This document shows, piece by piece, positions 1 to 6,562 of a stretch of 12,639 nucleotides of DNA. The notes beneath the pieces are model-generated. The model was not told where the DNA came from, ran no database searches, and worked only from the letters and a program-made list of their open reading frames with translations. Within the stretch, counting starts at the first letter, position 1; every line of letters starts with the position of its first letter. The translations under genes were made by a program, and so were the position numbers. This DNA comes from Deltaproteobacteria bacterium (GTDB lineage: Bacteria; Desulfobacterota; B13-G15): NCBI GenBank assembly GCA_003646705.1, contig QMLK01000008.1, forward strand, positions 1 through 12,639, read 5' to 3'.

Positions 1-561
1 CCCCCTCAGGACGTCATCACCAGGGACAACGTCTCCATCTCCGTCAACGCCGTGGTCTACTTCAGGGTCTTCTCCCCTGAGAGCGCGGTGGTGCAGGTAG
101 AGGACTACCTCTACGCCACCTCGCAGTTGGCCCAGACCACCTTGAGGAGCGTGGTGGGGCAACTGGAGCTGGATGAACTGCTGGCGGAACGGGAGAAGAT
201 CAACCAGCAGCTACAGTCGATCTTGGACAAGCAGACCGACCCATGGGGGATAAAGGTCTCCCTGGTGGAGATAAAGCACATCGACCTGCCCCAGGAGATG
301 CAGCGGGCCATGGCCCGGCAGGCTGAAGCGGAGAGGGAGCGCCGCGCCAAGGTGATCAACGCCGAAGGGGAGTTCCAGGCGGCCCAGAGGTTGGCCGACG
401 CCGCAAAGATAATGGAGCAGTTCCCCTATGCGCTGCAGCTGCGGTACCTGCAGACCTTGAGGGAGGTAGCGGCCGAACACAACTCCACGACCCTCTTTCC
501 GGTGCCCATCGACCTCTTCGAGCCCTTCATAAAGGCGATGAGGAAGGCGGAAGAGAAGTAA
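1..561 (+). CDS. Slipin/stomatin-like SPFH-domain protein, 5' end missing
   Basis: The reading frame is open from base 1 to a TAA at 559-561 (186 codons visible), so the start lies left of the window. The visible part begins inside the SPFH (band 7) domain: [20 protein letters not shown] is the classic slipin stretch. A charged helical region rich in [17 protein letters not shown] follows, then a tail with [20 protein letters not shown], all typical of bacterial stomatin-like slipins. The family's N-terminal membrane hairpin would be in the missing part. Slipins form membrane-associated oligomers and often sit beside NfeD-type proteases. No NfeD gene is visible; it could lie upstream, outside the window. 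The next gene starts 4 nt after this stop, so the two are probably co-transcribed. The family call is secure; a specific role cannot be given. Confidence 0.9.
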   Translation, partial: PPQDVITRDNVSISVNAVVYFRVFSPESAVVQVEDYLYATSQLAQTTLRSVVGQLELDELLAEREKINQQLQSILDKQTDPWGIKVSLVEIKHIDLPQEMQRAMARQAEAERERRAKVINAEGEFQAAQRLADAAKIMEQFPYALQLRYLQTLREVAAEHNSTTLFPVPIDLFEPFIKAMRKAEEK

Positions 562-565
562 GGCC

Positions 566-1417
566 TTGCTCTGGCTCGGTCTGGCCCTGCTCTCGGCCCT
601 CTCCTGGGCCACGGCTGACTTCCTCACCAAGCGATGGTTCTCGGGGCTCAGCGCCTGGGAGATGGCGGTCCTGAGGCTCCTTTGGAGCCTCCCCTTCCTA
701 TGGCCCCTGGTAGCCTTCGCCCCTCCCTCTCCCATAAAGGAGGGCTTCTGGGAGGCGATCTTTGGGCTCTTGCCGGTTGAGGTGGCCGCCACCCTCCTCT
801 ACATGGAGGCCATACGCTCCTCGCCTCTGTCGCTGACGCTGCCCTTCCTTTCCTTCACGCCCCTCTTCCTGGTGCTGACGGGGTTCCTGATCCTCGGCGA
901 ACTCCCCACCCACTGGGGGGCCGGAGGGATCATCCTCGTGGTCATGGGGGGATACGTGCTCAACGCCGGCGGGGGGCTCCTCAGGCCCGTCAGGGCCGTG
1001 GCCTCGGAGAGGGGTTCCTGGATGATGCTGGTGGCGGCGCTCCTTTACGCCTGGACATCGGCCATGGGGAAGCTCGCCATCGGCCGCTCGGACCCCTTCC
1101 TCTTTGCGCCCCTTTACGTGACCCTGTTGGCCCTCGCCCTGGGCCTGCCCCTCCTCATGAGGGGAGGGGGCAGGAGGCTCCTGGAGAGGCCGCTCAAGGG
1201 GCTATGCGTGGGGGCAACCCTGGCTGCGATGTTCGCCAGCCATTACGTGGCCATAACCATGGCGGAGGCGGCCTACGTGATCTCGGTCAAGAGGACGAGC
1301 CCGCTCTTCGGGGTCCTCTACGGAGGGCTCCTGCTCGGCGAAGGGCACCTGGGCAAGAGGCTCGGGGGCACAGCCCTCATGGTGGCCGGGGTGATGGCCA
1401 TAGGGCTCCTCGGCTAA
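566..1417 (+). CDS. EamA/DMT-family membrane transporter
   Basis: This 283-residue, almost wholly hydrophobic protein has the size and two-repeat layout of drug/metabolite transporter (EamA) proteins, which usually have ten membrane helices. Each repeat ends in the family pattern of a hydrophobic helix followed by GE: SPLFLVLTGFL-type segment then LGELP near residue 110, and LFGVLYGGLLLGEG near residue 255. The first repeat starts with the typical ALLSALSWATADFLTKRWF. The start is TTG at 566, 4 nt after the slipin stop, with purine-rich GGAAGAGAAGTAAGG just upstream inside the end of the preceding gene. No ATG fits the conserved N-terminus. The substrate cannot be predicted; members export or import amino acids, sugars or other metabolites. 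Co-transcription with the slipin gene and the following UbiA gene is likely from the spacing. Confidence 0.88.
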   Translation: MLWLGLALLSALSWATADFLTKRWFSGLSAWEMAVLRLLWSLPFLWPLVAFAPPSPIKEGFWEAIFGLLPVEVAATLLYMEAIRSSPLSLTLPFLSFTPLFLVLTGFLILGELPTHWGAGGIILVVMGGYVLNAGGGLLRPVRAVASERGSWMMLVAALLYAWTSAMGKLAIGRSDPFLFAPLYVTLLALALGLPLLMRGGGRRLLERPLKGLCVGATLAAMFASHYVAITMAEAAYVISVKRTSPLFGVLYGGLLLGEGHLGKRLGGTALMVAGVMAIGLLG

Positions 1418-1421
1418 GGGT

Positions 1422-1436
1422 TGTCTCCTCGAGACA
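1422..1436 (+). other. Small perfect inverted repeat between transporter and prenyltransferase genes
   Basis: TGTCTC-CTC-GAGACA forms a 6-bp perfect stem with a 3-nt loop in the 22-nt gap between the transporter stop and the GTG at 1440. No T-run follows, so it is not a canonical intrinsic terminator. It sits where a ribosome-binding site would be expected and could affect initiation of the prenyltransferase, but a stem this short can also occur by chance. Confidence 0.25.
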
Positions 1437-1439
1437 GAT

Positions 1440-2351
1440 GTGGTAAAGACGACTCCCATGTCCTTTGGCGTCATCGTAAAGGAGACCCGGCCCCAGTTCC
1501 TCATCCTGACGCCCGTCTGCTGTCTGGTGGGGTTGGGCAGCGCTGCCTACGTCTTGAAGGGGGCGGTCCCGTGGGGGTACTTAGCCCTGGTATTGGTGGG
1601 GGCCCTCTTCTCCCACGTGGCCGTCAACGTGCTCAACGACTACTTTGACTACCGTAGCGGCCTCGACCTCATGACCCATCGCACGCCCTTCAGCGGCGGG
1701 AGCGGGATCCTGCCCGCAGGTCTCATGAGCCCCAAGGGGGTCCTCACCTTGGGGGTGGTCTCCCTGGCGGTGGTAGTGGCCGTGGGGGCCTATTTTCTGA
1801 AGGTATGGGGCTGGCGGATCCTGCCCCTGGGCCTCCTGGGGATAGCGGTGGTGGTCCTCTACACCCCATACATCACCAGGAATCCCATCCTCTGCCTCCT
1901 CGCCCCGGGCCTCGGCTTTGGACCCCTAATGGTGATGGGGACCCATTTCGCCCTGACAGGGCAGTACCATCTGGTGGCCTTCTGGGCATCGCTGGTGCCT
2001 GGCCTTCTGGTGAGCAACCTGCTGCTAATCAACCAGTTCCCCGACGTGGAGGCCGACAAAGCCGTGGGCCGTCACCACCTGCCCATTGTCATGGGGAGGA
2101 AGAAGGCCTCCTATGTCTACGCCGCCCTGGCCTTGGCCGCCTTCGCATGGGTGGTGGTGGCCGTAGCAGCGGATCTCCTCCCCTTGGGAGGACTGCTGGC
2201 CCTCCTGCCGCTGCCCATGGCCTTGGGGACCATAAAGGGGGTGATGGAGAAGGCCGAGGACCTAGAGGGCCTCGTGCCCTATCTCGGCAAGAACGTCCTC
2301 TACACCCTCTTCGTCCCCGCCTTGCTGGGGGTTGGGCTCCTGCTTTCGTAG
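1440..2351 (+). CDS. UbiA-family prenyltransferase, MenA-like
   Basis: This 303-residue polytopic membrane protein carries both aspartate-rich motifs of the UbiA superfamily. The first is NDYFDYRSGLD at residues 66-76 and the second is DVEAD at 202-206 in the context NQFPDVEADKAVGR. These bind the Mg2+-diphosphate of the prenyl donor. The segment after the first motif (PFSGGSGILPAGLMSP) resembles MenA-type enzymes, which prenylate 1,4-dihydroxy-2-naphthoate in menaquinone synthesis. A UbiE-like methyltransferase, the next type of step in that pathway, is encoded on the other strand at 4665-5342. The start is uncertain: GTG at 1440 is used here, but ATG at 1458 (residue 7) fits equally well and neither has a strong ribosome-binding site. 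The stop is TAG. The last 52 nt overlap the 3' end of mtaB on the opposite strand. Another aromatic acceptor cannot be excluded. Confidence 0.85.
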   Translation: MVKTTPMSFGVIVKETRPQFLILTPVCCLVGLGSAAYVLKGAVPWGYLALVLVGALFSHVAVNVLNDYFDYRSGLDLMTHRTPFSGGSGILPAGLMSPKGVLTLGVVSLAVVVAVGAYFLKVWGWRILPLGLLGIAVVVLYTPYITRNPILCLLAPGLGFGPLMVMGTHFALTGQYHLVAFWASLVPGLLVSNLLLINQFPDVEADKAVGRHHLPIVMGRKKASYVYAALALAAFAWVVVAVAADLLPLGGLLALLPLPMALGTIKGVMEKAEDLEGLVPYLGKNVLYTLFVPALLGVGLLLS

Positions 2352-3631
2352 CTGAGGGCCTCACAGAGGGCCCGTTCCCCTTGGAGGCCCTTCACCTCGA
2401 CCTCGACCTCCTCCCCTACCATCCCCTTTGCCCCGGCGATGAGGCAGCGGAGGTAGTTCCTGGACAGCCCGGTGAGGAGGCCCCCCTCCTCCTTCCCCTC
2501 CACCAGCACCGACAACCTCTCCCCTAAGAAGCGGCTGTAAAACTCCCTCCGCTTCCTCTGACCGAGCTCCCTCAGGGCCCTCACCCTCTGCCGCTTCAGT
2601 CGCTCGTCCACCCGGCCGGGGAGCCCGGCCGCCTCTGTACCGGGCCTCACCGAGAAGGGGAAGACGTGCAGGTAGGCCAGGGGGAGGGCCTCCACGAGGC
2701 GGTAGGTCTCCGAAAAGGCCTCCTCGTCCTCGGAGGGAAAGCCGACGATGAGGTCGGTCCCCACCGCCACACCGGGGAGCTGCCCGACGATCCGGTGGAT
2801 CAAGTCGCGGAATTGCGAAGGGGTGTAAGGGCGACCCATGGCCTTGAGGACCCGCTCAGAGCCGCTCTGAAGGGGCACATGGAGGTGGGGGCAGAGCTTC
2901 TCGGAGGAAGCCAGAAGGGCGATCAGCTCTTGGGAGATCTCCTGGGGCTCCACGGAGCTCAACCTGATCCTCGGGGGGGTCTCGGCGGTCTCTATCCGCC
3001 GAAGGAGCTCCACCAGATCGAGGGGCGGGCGGAGGTCCTTGCCCCAACGGCCGAGGTGGACCCCCGTGAGGACCACCTCCTTGATCCCCTCCCGGGCGAG
3101 CCCCTGGAGGGCCCGAAGGACCTCCTCCAGGGGGAGGCTCCTGGGCCTCCCCCTGACCAGGGGGACTACACAGTAAGCGCAGCGGGCGTCGCACCCCTCC
3201 TGGATCTTCAGCAGGGCCCTGGTGCGGAAGCGGGGTCTGTCGAGGGGAAGGAAAGGAAAGCCCTCGGCCTCGGAGATGTCCCCCACCTGCAACACCTGCT
3301 CCCCTTGCAGCACCCTCTCGACCACGGCCACGATCTCTGCCTTCTCCTCGTTCCCCAGGGCCCCATCAGCCCCGAGCTGAAGGGGGCCCTGGGGGTCCAA
3401 CTGGGGCCAACAGCCGGCCACCACCACCTTGGCCCCAGTCCGCTTCGCCCTTCGCAGGGCCTTTCTCGCCTCGGCCTCGGCCTTGGCGGTGACCACGCAG
3501 GTGTTGATGACGATGAGGTCGGCCTCCTCCACGGTGGCCAACTCCCAGCCTGCCCTTTCGAGGGCCTGGGCCATGGCCTCGCTCTCGTACTGGTTCACCT
3601 TGCAGCCGAAGGTCAGGAAGGCGACCCTCAA
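2300..3631 (-). CDS. mtaB: tRNA t6A37 methylthiotransferase MtaB
   Basis: This radical-SAM methylthiotransferase (443 aa) converts t6A37 to ms2t6A37 in ANN-decoding tRNAs. The N-terminal UPF0004 domain opens with RVAFLTFGCKVNQYESEA and has cluster cysteines C10, C45 (VINTCVVT) and C74 (VAGCWPQ). The radical-SAM cluster motif CDARCAYC has C147, C151 and C154, followed by VVPLVRGRPRS. A TRAM domain occupies about residues 368-425. The signatures TFGCKVNQYES and NTCVVT favour MtaB over MiaB or RimO. The frame is open further upstream, but the conserved N-terminus begins at TTG 3629-3631, with GAGGAGG seven bases before it. That TTG overlaps the mnmA stop as TTGA, so the two genes are probably translationally coupled. 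The stop is TAG. The C-terminal tail of about 18 residues beyond the TRAM domain is encoded opposite the end of the prenyltransferase gene. Confidence 0.94.
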   Translation of the reverse strand: MRVAFLTFGCKVNQYESEAMAQALERAGWELATVEEADLIVINTCVVTAKAEAEARKALRRAKRTGAKVVVAGCWPQLDPQGPLQLGADGALGNEEKAEIVAVVERVLQGEQVLQVGDISEAEGFPFLPLDRPRFRTRALLKIQEGCDARCAYCVVPLVRGRPRSLPLEEVLRALQGLAREGIKEVVLTGVHLGRWGKDLRPPLDLVELLRRIETAETPPRIRLSSVEPQEISQELIALLASSEKLCPHLHVPLQSGSERVLKAMGRPYTPSQFRDLIHRIVGQLPGVAVGTDLIVGFPSEDEEAFSETYRLVEALPLAYLHVFPFSVRPGTEAAGLPGRVDERLKRQRVRALRELGQRKRREFYSRFLGERLSVLVEGKEEGGLLTGLSRNYLRCLIAGAKGMVGEEVEVEVKGLQGERALCEALSYESRSPTPSKAGTKRV

Positions 3632-4668
3632 GCGAGGACCTCCTCTATCCAGCCCCCTCCGAGAAGCAGATCGCCGCGGTACAGCACCAGGGCCTGTCCA
3701 GGGGTGATGGCCCTTTGGGGCTCTGAGAACTCGCAGAGGAAGGATTCCCCCTCGAGCCATACCTTGCAGGGGCTGGGTCTGTGGCGATACCTCACCTGCC
3801 CCTCGGCCTCCATCTCCCCATCGGGGGGATCTCCCCCCACCCAGTTCACCCCTCGAGCGCGTAGCCGTCGGGCGTAAAGGTCCTCCTGCCTGCCCACCAC
3901 GACTCTGCCCGTCTCGGGCTCGATCCTGAGGACGTAATAGGGGCGCCTGTCCCTTATGCCCAAGCCGCGACGTTGGCCCACCGTAAAGCAGTGGATCCCC
4001 TGGTGCTGGCCGAGGACCTGCCCCTCGAGGTCCACGATGGGACCAGGCCTCAACCCCTCCCCGAGGCGTCCTTCGAGGAAGCCCCGGTAGTCGCCCCCTG
4101 GGATGAAGCAGATCTCTTGGCTCTCTCGGGAGGCGGTGTAGCCCGCCTCAGCCGCCAGCCCCCTGACCTCCGCCTTGGTGAGCCCCCCAAGGGGAAAGAG
4201 GGCCCGGGAGAGGTGTCGCTGGGTGAGCCTCCAGAGGAAGTAGGATTGATCCCTGGCGCGGTCCCTGCCCCGCAACAGGACGAAGCGCCCCCCTCGCTCC
4301 TCCTTCCTCACGTAGTGGCCCGTGGCGAAGAACTGGGCCCCCAACCTCAACCCCTCCTCCATGAGGAGGCCGAACTTCACCTGCTCGTTGCAGAGGATGC
4401 AGGGGTTTGGGGTCCTTCCCCTCATGTACTCCCTCAGGAAGGGCTCGACGATCAATCCCTCAAAGGGCCTTCGGAGGTCGAAGGCGTAAAGGGGGACCCC
4501 CAACAGATCAGCTGCCTCCTTGGCCCGGAGGTAGGGAGGGGAGGAGGTCATCTCACCCTGGTCCACGACGTACATGAAGAGGCCCACCACCTGGTGCCCC
4601 TCCCCCTTGAGGAGGAGGGCGGCTGTGAAGCTGTCCACCCCCCCGCTTAGGGCCACGGCCACCTTCAA
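3628..4668 (-). CDS. mnmA: tRNA-specific 2-thiouridylase MnmA
   Basis: MnmA adenylates and thiolates U34 of Lys, Glu and Gln tRNAs, making the s2U part of mnm5s2U. The 346-aa length is normal for the family. The N-terminal PP-loop SGGVDS is at residues 8-13. Catalytic cysteines fit C93 (NPCILCNEQVKF) and C187 (SQEICFIPGGDY), the equivalents of E. coli C102 and C199. Other family blocks are ATGHYVR, DQSYFLWRL, FTVGQRRGLGI and the C-terminal beta-barrel with VRYRHRP. The start is TTG at 4666-4668, overlapping the upstream methyltransferase stop as TTGA, with GAGGGGGTG upstream. The end overlaps the mtaB start in the same way. Sulfur would be supplied by a cysteine desulfurase and relay proteins encoded elsewhere. 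Confidence 0.95.
   Translation of the reverse strand: MKVAVALSGGVDSFTAALLLKGEGHQVVGLFMYVVDQGEMTSSPPYLRAKEAADLLGVPLYAFDLRRPFEGLIVEPFLREYMRGRTPNPCILCNEQVKFGLLMEEGLRLGAQFFATGHYVRKEERGGRFVLLRGRDRARDQSYFLWRLTQRHLSRALFPLGGLTKAEVRGLAAEAGYTASRESQEICFIPGGDYRGFLEGRLGEGLRPGPIVDLEGQVLGQHQGIHCFTVGQRRGLGIRDRRPYYVLRIEPETGRVVVGRQEDLYARRLRARGVNWVGGDPPDGEMEAEGQVRYRHRPSPCKVWLEGESFLCEFSEPQRAITPGQALVLYRGDLLLGGGWIEEVLA
3639..3645 (-). promoter_or_regulatory. Ribosome-binding site that sets the mtaB start
   Basis: The minus strand reads GAGGAGG followed by a 7-nt spacer and TTG at 3631-3629. This strong Shine-Dalgarno match lies inside the last codons of mnmA. It decides in favour of the TTG start over longer upstream frames that would run 43 codons into mnmA. 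Confidence 0.75.
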
Positions 4669-5342
4669 GGCTTCACCCCCTCGTAGAGCACGCAGACCCC
4701 CAAGGTGAGGTCAAGGGCCCTGAGTCCTTGGAACCCGACCTGCTCCATCTGCCGAAGGATCTCCTCCTTGGAGGGAAAGGACACGATGGAACGGTAAAGA
4801 TAGGCATGGAGCCCGGAGTTGCCCGTGATCAGACCCCCTGCCCAGGGGATGAAGTGGGCCAGGTAGAGGTGGTAGATCTGGCGGAACAGCGGCAGGCGTG
4901 GGCGGCCGAACTCGAGGATCACCGCCTTTGCGCCGGGGGCCAGCACCCGGTAGAGCTCCTTCAGCCCCTGCCAGGGCTCCGAGAGGTTCCTCAGGCCGAA
5001 GGCCATCATGGCCCCGGAGAAGGTCCCCTCCGGGAAGGGCAACCTCAAGGCGTCCCCACAGAGGGGGAGGAGGCCCCCTCGGGTCCTCCGCTTGAGCCCC
5101 ACCCGGAGCATCCTCAGGCTGAAGTCGAGGGCCACCACCCGAGCCCTGAACCGGCGCAGGTAGGCCGCACTGAGGGGCAGGGTCCCGGCACATAGGTCAA
5201 GCACCAGGGGCCGTTCCCCGAGGCGTCCGACGGCCTTGCGCCTCCAAAGGGCATCTGCACCGAAGCTCAAGAGGCGGTTGGCCAGGTCGTAACGCGAGGC
5301 GATGGCGTCGAAGCCCCCTTTGACGAACTGCCGCTTATCCAT
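4665..5342 (-). CDS. ubiE: UbiE/MenG-family quinone C-methyltransferase
   Basis: This class I SAM-dependent methyltransferase (225 aa) has the UbiE/MenG marks: FDAIASRYDLANRLLSFG near the N-terminus, the SAM-binding strand VLDLCAGTLPLS at about 47-58, the acidic end of strand 2 in ALDFS, MMAFGLRNL at 112-120, ILEFGRP at 142-148, and the C-terminal LYRSIVSFPSKEEI. Such enzymes methylate demethylmenaquinone (or the ubiquinone precursor), the final C-methyl step. The glycine-rich motif is looser than usual: CAGTLPLS replaces the common CGTGD, so some divergence in SAM binding or substrate is possible. The ATG at 5342 lies 17 nt after the LUD-protein stop. The only ribosome-binding sequence is a weak GGTAAG. 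Menaquinone is the likelier product given the MenA-like gene nearby and the anaerobic gene content, which is inference. Confidence 0.85.
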   Translation of the reverse strand: MDKRQFVKGGFDAIASRYDLANRLLSFGADALWRRKAVGRLGERPLVLDLCAGTLPLSAAYLRRFRARVVALDFSLRMLRVGLKRRTRGGLLPLCGDALRLPFPEGTFSGAMMAFGLRNLSEPWQGLKELYRVLAPGAKAVILEFGRPRLPLFRQIYHLYLAHFIPWAGGLITGNSGLHAYLYRSIVSFPSKEEILRQMEQVGFQGLRALDLTLGVCVLYEGVKP

Positions 5343-5359
5343 GGTGGCATCTTACCAGA

Positions 5360-6424
5360 TCAGGAAAGGGGCTCCTGCGCCCCCTCTGCGATGAGGTGGC
5401 GCAACTGGAGGCACATCCCTGGGGTGTCGATCTCCAGAGGGCAGCGGACCTTACAGCGGCCACAGGTAAGGCAACTGTAAACCAAAGGGGCCGCCTCCTC
5501 CAACCCTCCGGTGACGAAGGCCGTCCAGAGGGCCCCTATCCCACCGAAGTAACGGTCGCCGAAGTGACCCGCCACCAGACAGAAGAGGGGGCACTCGTAA
5601 AGACATCCGCCGCACCTCAGGCAATAGAGGGCCTCACGAAATCGAGGGTCCCGGGCCATGGCGCTTCGGCCGTTGTCCAAGAATACGCAGTAGAGTTCCT
5701 TAGGCCCATGGGCCCCATAGGTGGTGACCTTCTCGATGTCGCCGGTCTTGCTCGGACTCGAGATGAGGCTCACGTAGGCGGGCATAGTGTAGTTGGCATA
5801 GCGCCAGGTGACCTCAGCCACCTTCATGGCCTGGGAGAGCGTCGGGACCACCTTCTCCATCCCCACCAGGGTGATGTGGACCGGCGGAAGGGAGCTGGAC
5901 AGACGGACGTTGCCCTCGTTCTCTATCTGGAGGATGGTGCCGGTGTCAGCGGCTATGACGTTGGCCCCGGTAATGCCCACGTCGGCCCTGGTGAACTTGT
6001 CCCTGAGGAACTCCCTCACGGCGGCCACCTCCTCCTCGACCTCAGGTGGCACCTCCCTGCTGAGGTGCTGCGATAGGATCCGGGAGACCTCCTCCCTGGT
6101 GAGGTGGACCGCGGGGGCCAGGAGGTGCATGGGCTTGATCCCCAGCAGTTCCACCAGGAACTCCCCCAGATCGGTCTCGTAGACCTCATAGCCTCGTTCC
6201 TCCAGATGGTCTCGGAGGTCGATCTCCTCGGAGGTGAGGCTCTTCCCCTTCACTATGACGGTGGCGGATCCACAGAGGGAGGTTATGATCTCGCGGGCCT
6301 CGGAGGCGGTGCGGGCCAGAAAGGTCTTGATCCTGTTGCGCTCCATCTGTTCCCGGGCCTCGGCCACCAGCTCCTCCATCCGCTCTATGGCCTCCTCCTT
6401 TATGCGGCGCACCTCCTTGGCCAA
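5360..6424 (-). CDS. LUD-domain 4Fe-4S protein, LutB-like; 5' part cut off by an amber codon
   Basis: The 354 intact residues match LutB-type proteins of lactate/2-hydroxyacid oxidation complexes. A LUD domain covers roughly 30-225, with VGITGANVIAADTGTI and the LutB block SPSKTGDIEKVTTYGAHGP followed by DNGR. Two 4Fe-4S motifs follow: CLRCGGCLYECP (C268, C271, C274, C278) and CLTCGRCKVRCP (C318, C321, C324, C328). The annotated start is TTG at 6422-6424, which has no good ribosome-binding site. The same frame continues upstream to ATG 6562, which overlaps the preceding stop as ATGA, but is broken by TAG at 6479-6481. The shorter frame is therefore probably not the native N-terminus. The CCG-domain gene lies immediately upstream; the usual third partner LutC is not visible. 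The domain call is secure; the substrate (lactate, glycolate or other) is not known. Confidence 0.85.
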   Translation of the reverse strand: MAKEVRRIKEEAIERMEELVAEAREQMERNRIKTFLARTASEAREIITSLCGSATVIVKGKSLTSEEIDLRDHLEERGYEVYETDLGEFLVELLGIKPMHLLAPAVHLTREEVSRILSQHLSREVPPEVEEEVAAVREFLRDKFTRADVGITGANVIAADTGTILQIENEGNVRLSSSLPPVHITLVGMEKVVPTLSQAMKVAEVTWRYANYTMPAYVSLISSPSKTGDIEKVTTYGAHGPKELYCVFLDNGRSAMARDPRFREALYCLRCGGCLYECPLFCLVAGHFGDRYFGGIGALWTAFVTGGLEEAAPLVYSCLTCGRCKVRCPLEIDTPGMCLQLRHLIAEGAQEPLS

Positions 6425-6562
6425 CTCAAGGGTGTGGGGGTACCTCTCAAGGGCCTCCTGGACGTTCTTGCGGTAGCTCTAACGGGCCCTCCCTACGGCC
6501 TCGGCGATCCTTCCGGACCTGAGGGCCTCCCTCAACCTCCTCTTGTACTCCTTCAGGTTCAT
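6425..6562 (-). other. Likely native 5' end of the LUD/4Fe-4S gene, interrupted by in-frame TAG
   Basis: From ATG 6562 the minus strand reads MNLKEYKRRLREALRSGRIA, then seven more codons, TAG at 6481-6479, and SYRKNVQEALERYPHTLELA running in frame into the LUD protein. The ATG overlaps the stop of the upstream CCG gene (ATGA) and follows GGAAGG, the arrangement expected of a coupled operon start. Sequence on both sides of the TAG is basic and helical, as in the N-terminus of LutB-like proteins. The interruption is a single codon without a frame change. It could be a nonsense mutation, a sequencing or assembly error, or recoding. TAG ends two other genes in this window, so it is not globally a sense codon here. 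Confidence 0.6.

Noticed and set aside
3632..3760. N-terminal extension of MtaB by 43 residues into mnmA
   Set aside because: The conserved protein begins at the TTG at 3631 with GAGGAGG upstream. The extension is mnmA sequence read in another frame.
2666..3877. Plus-strand open frame of 403 codons opposite mtaB and mnmA
   Set aside because: It spans two well-identified genes on the other strand, has low-complexity shadow composition and no recognisable motif.
6479..6481. General reassignment of TAG to an amino acid in this organism
   Set aside because: TAG is the natural stop of both the prenyltransferase gene (2349-2351) and mtaB (2302-2300), so a genome-wide sense meaning is unlikely.
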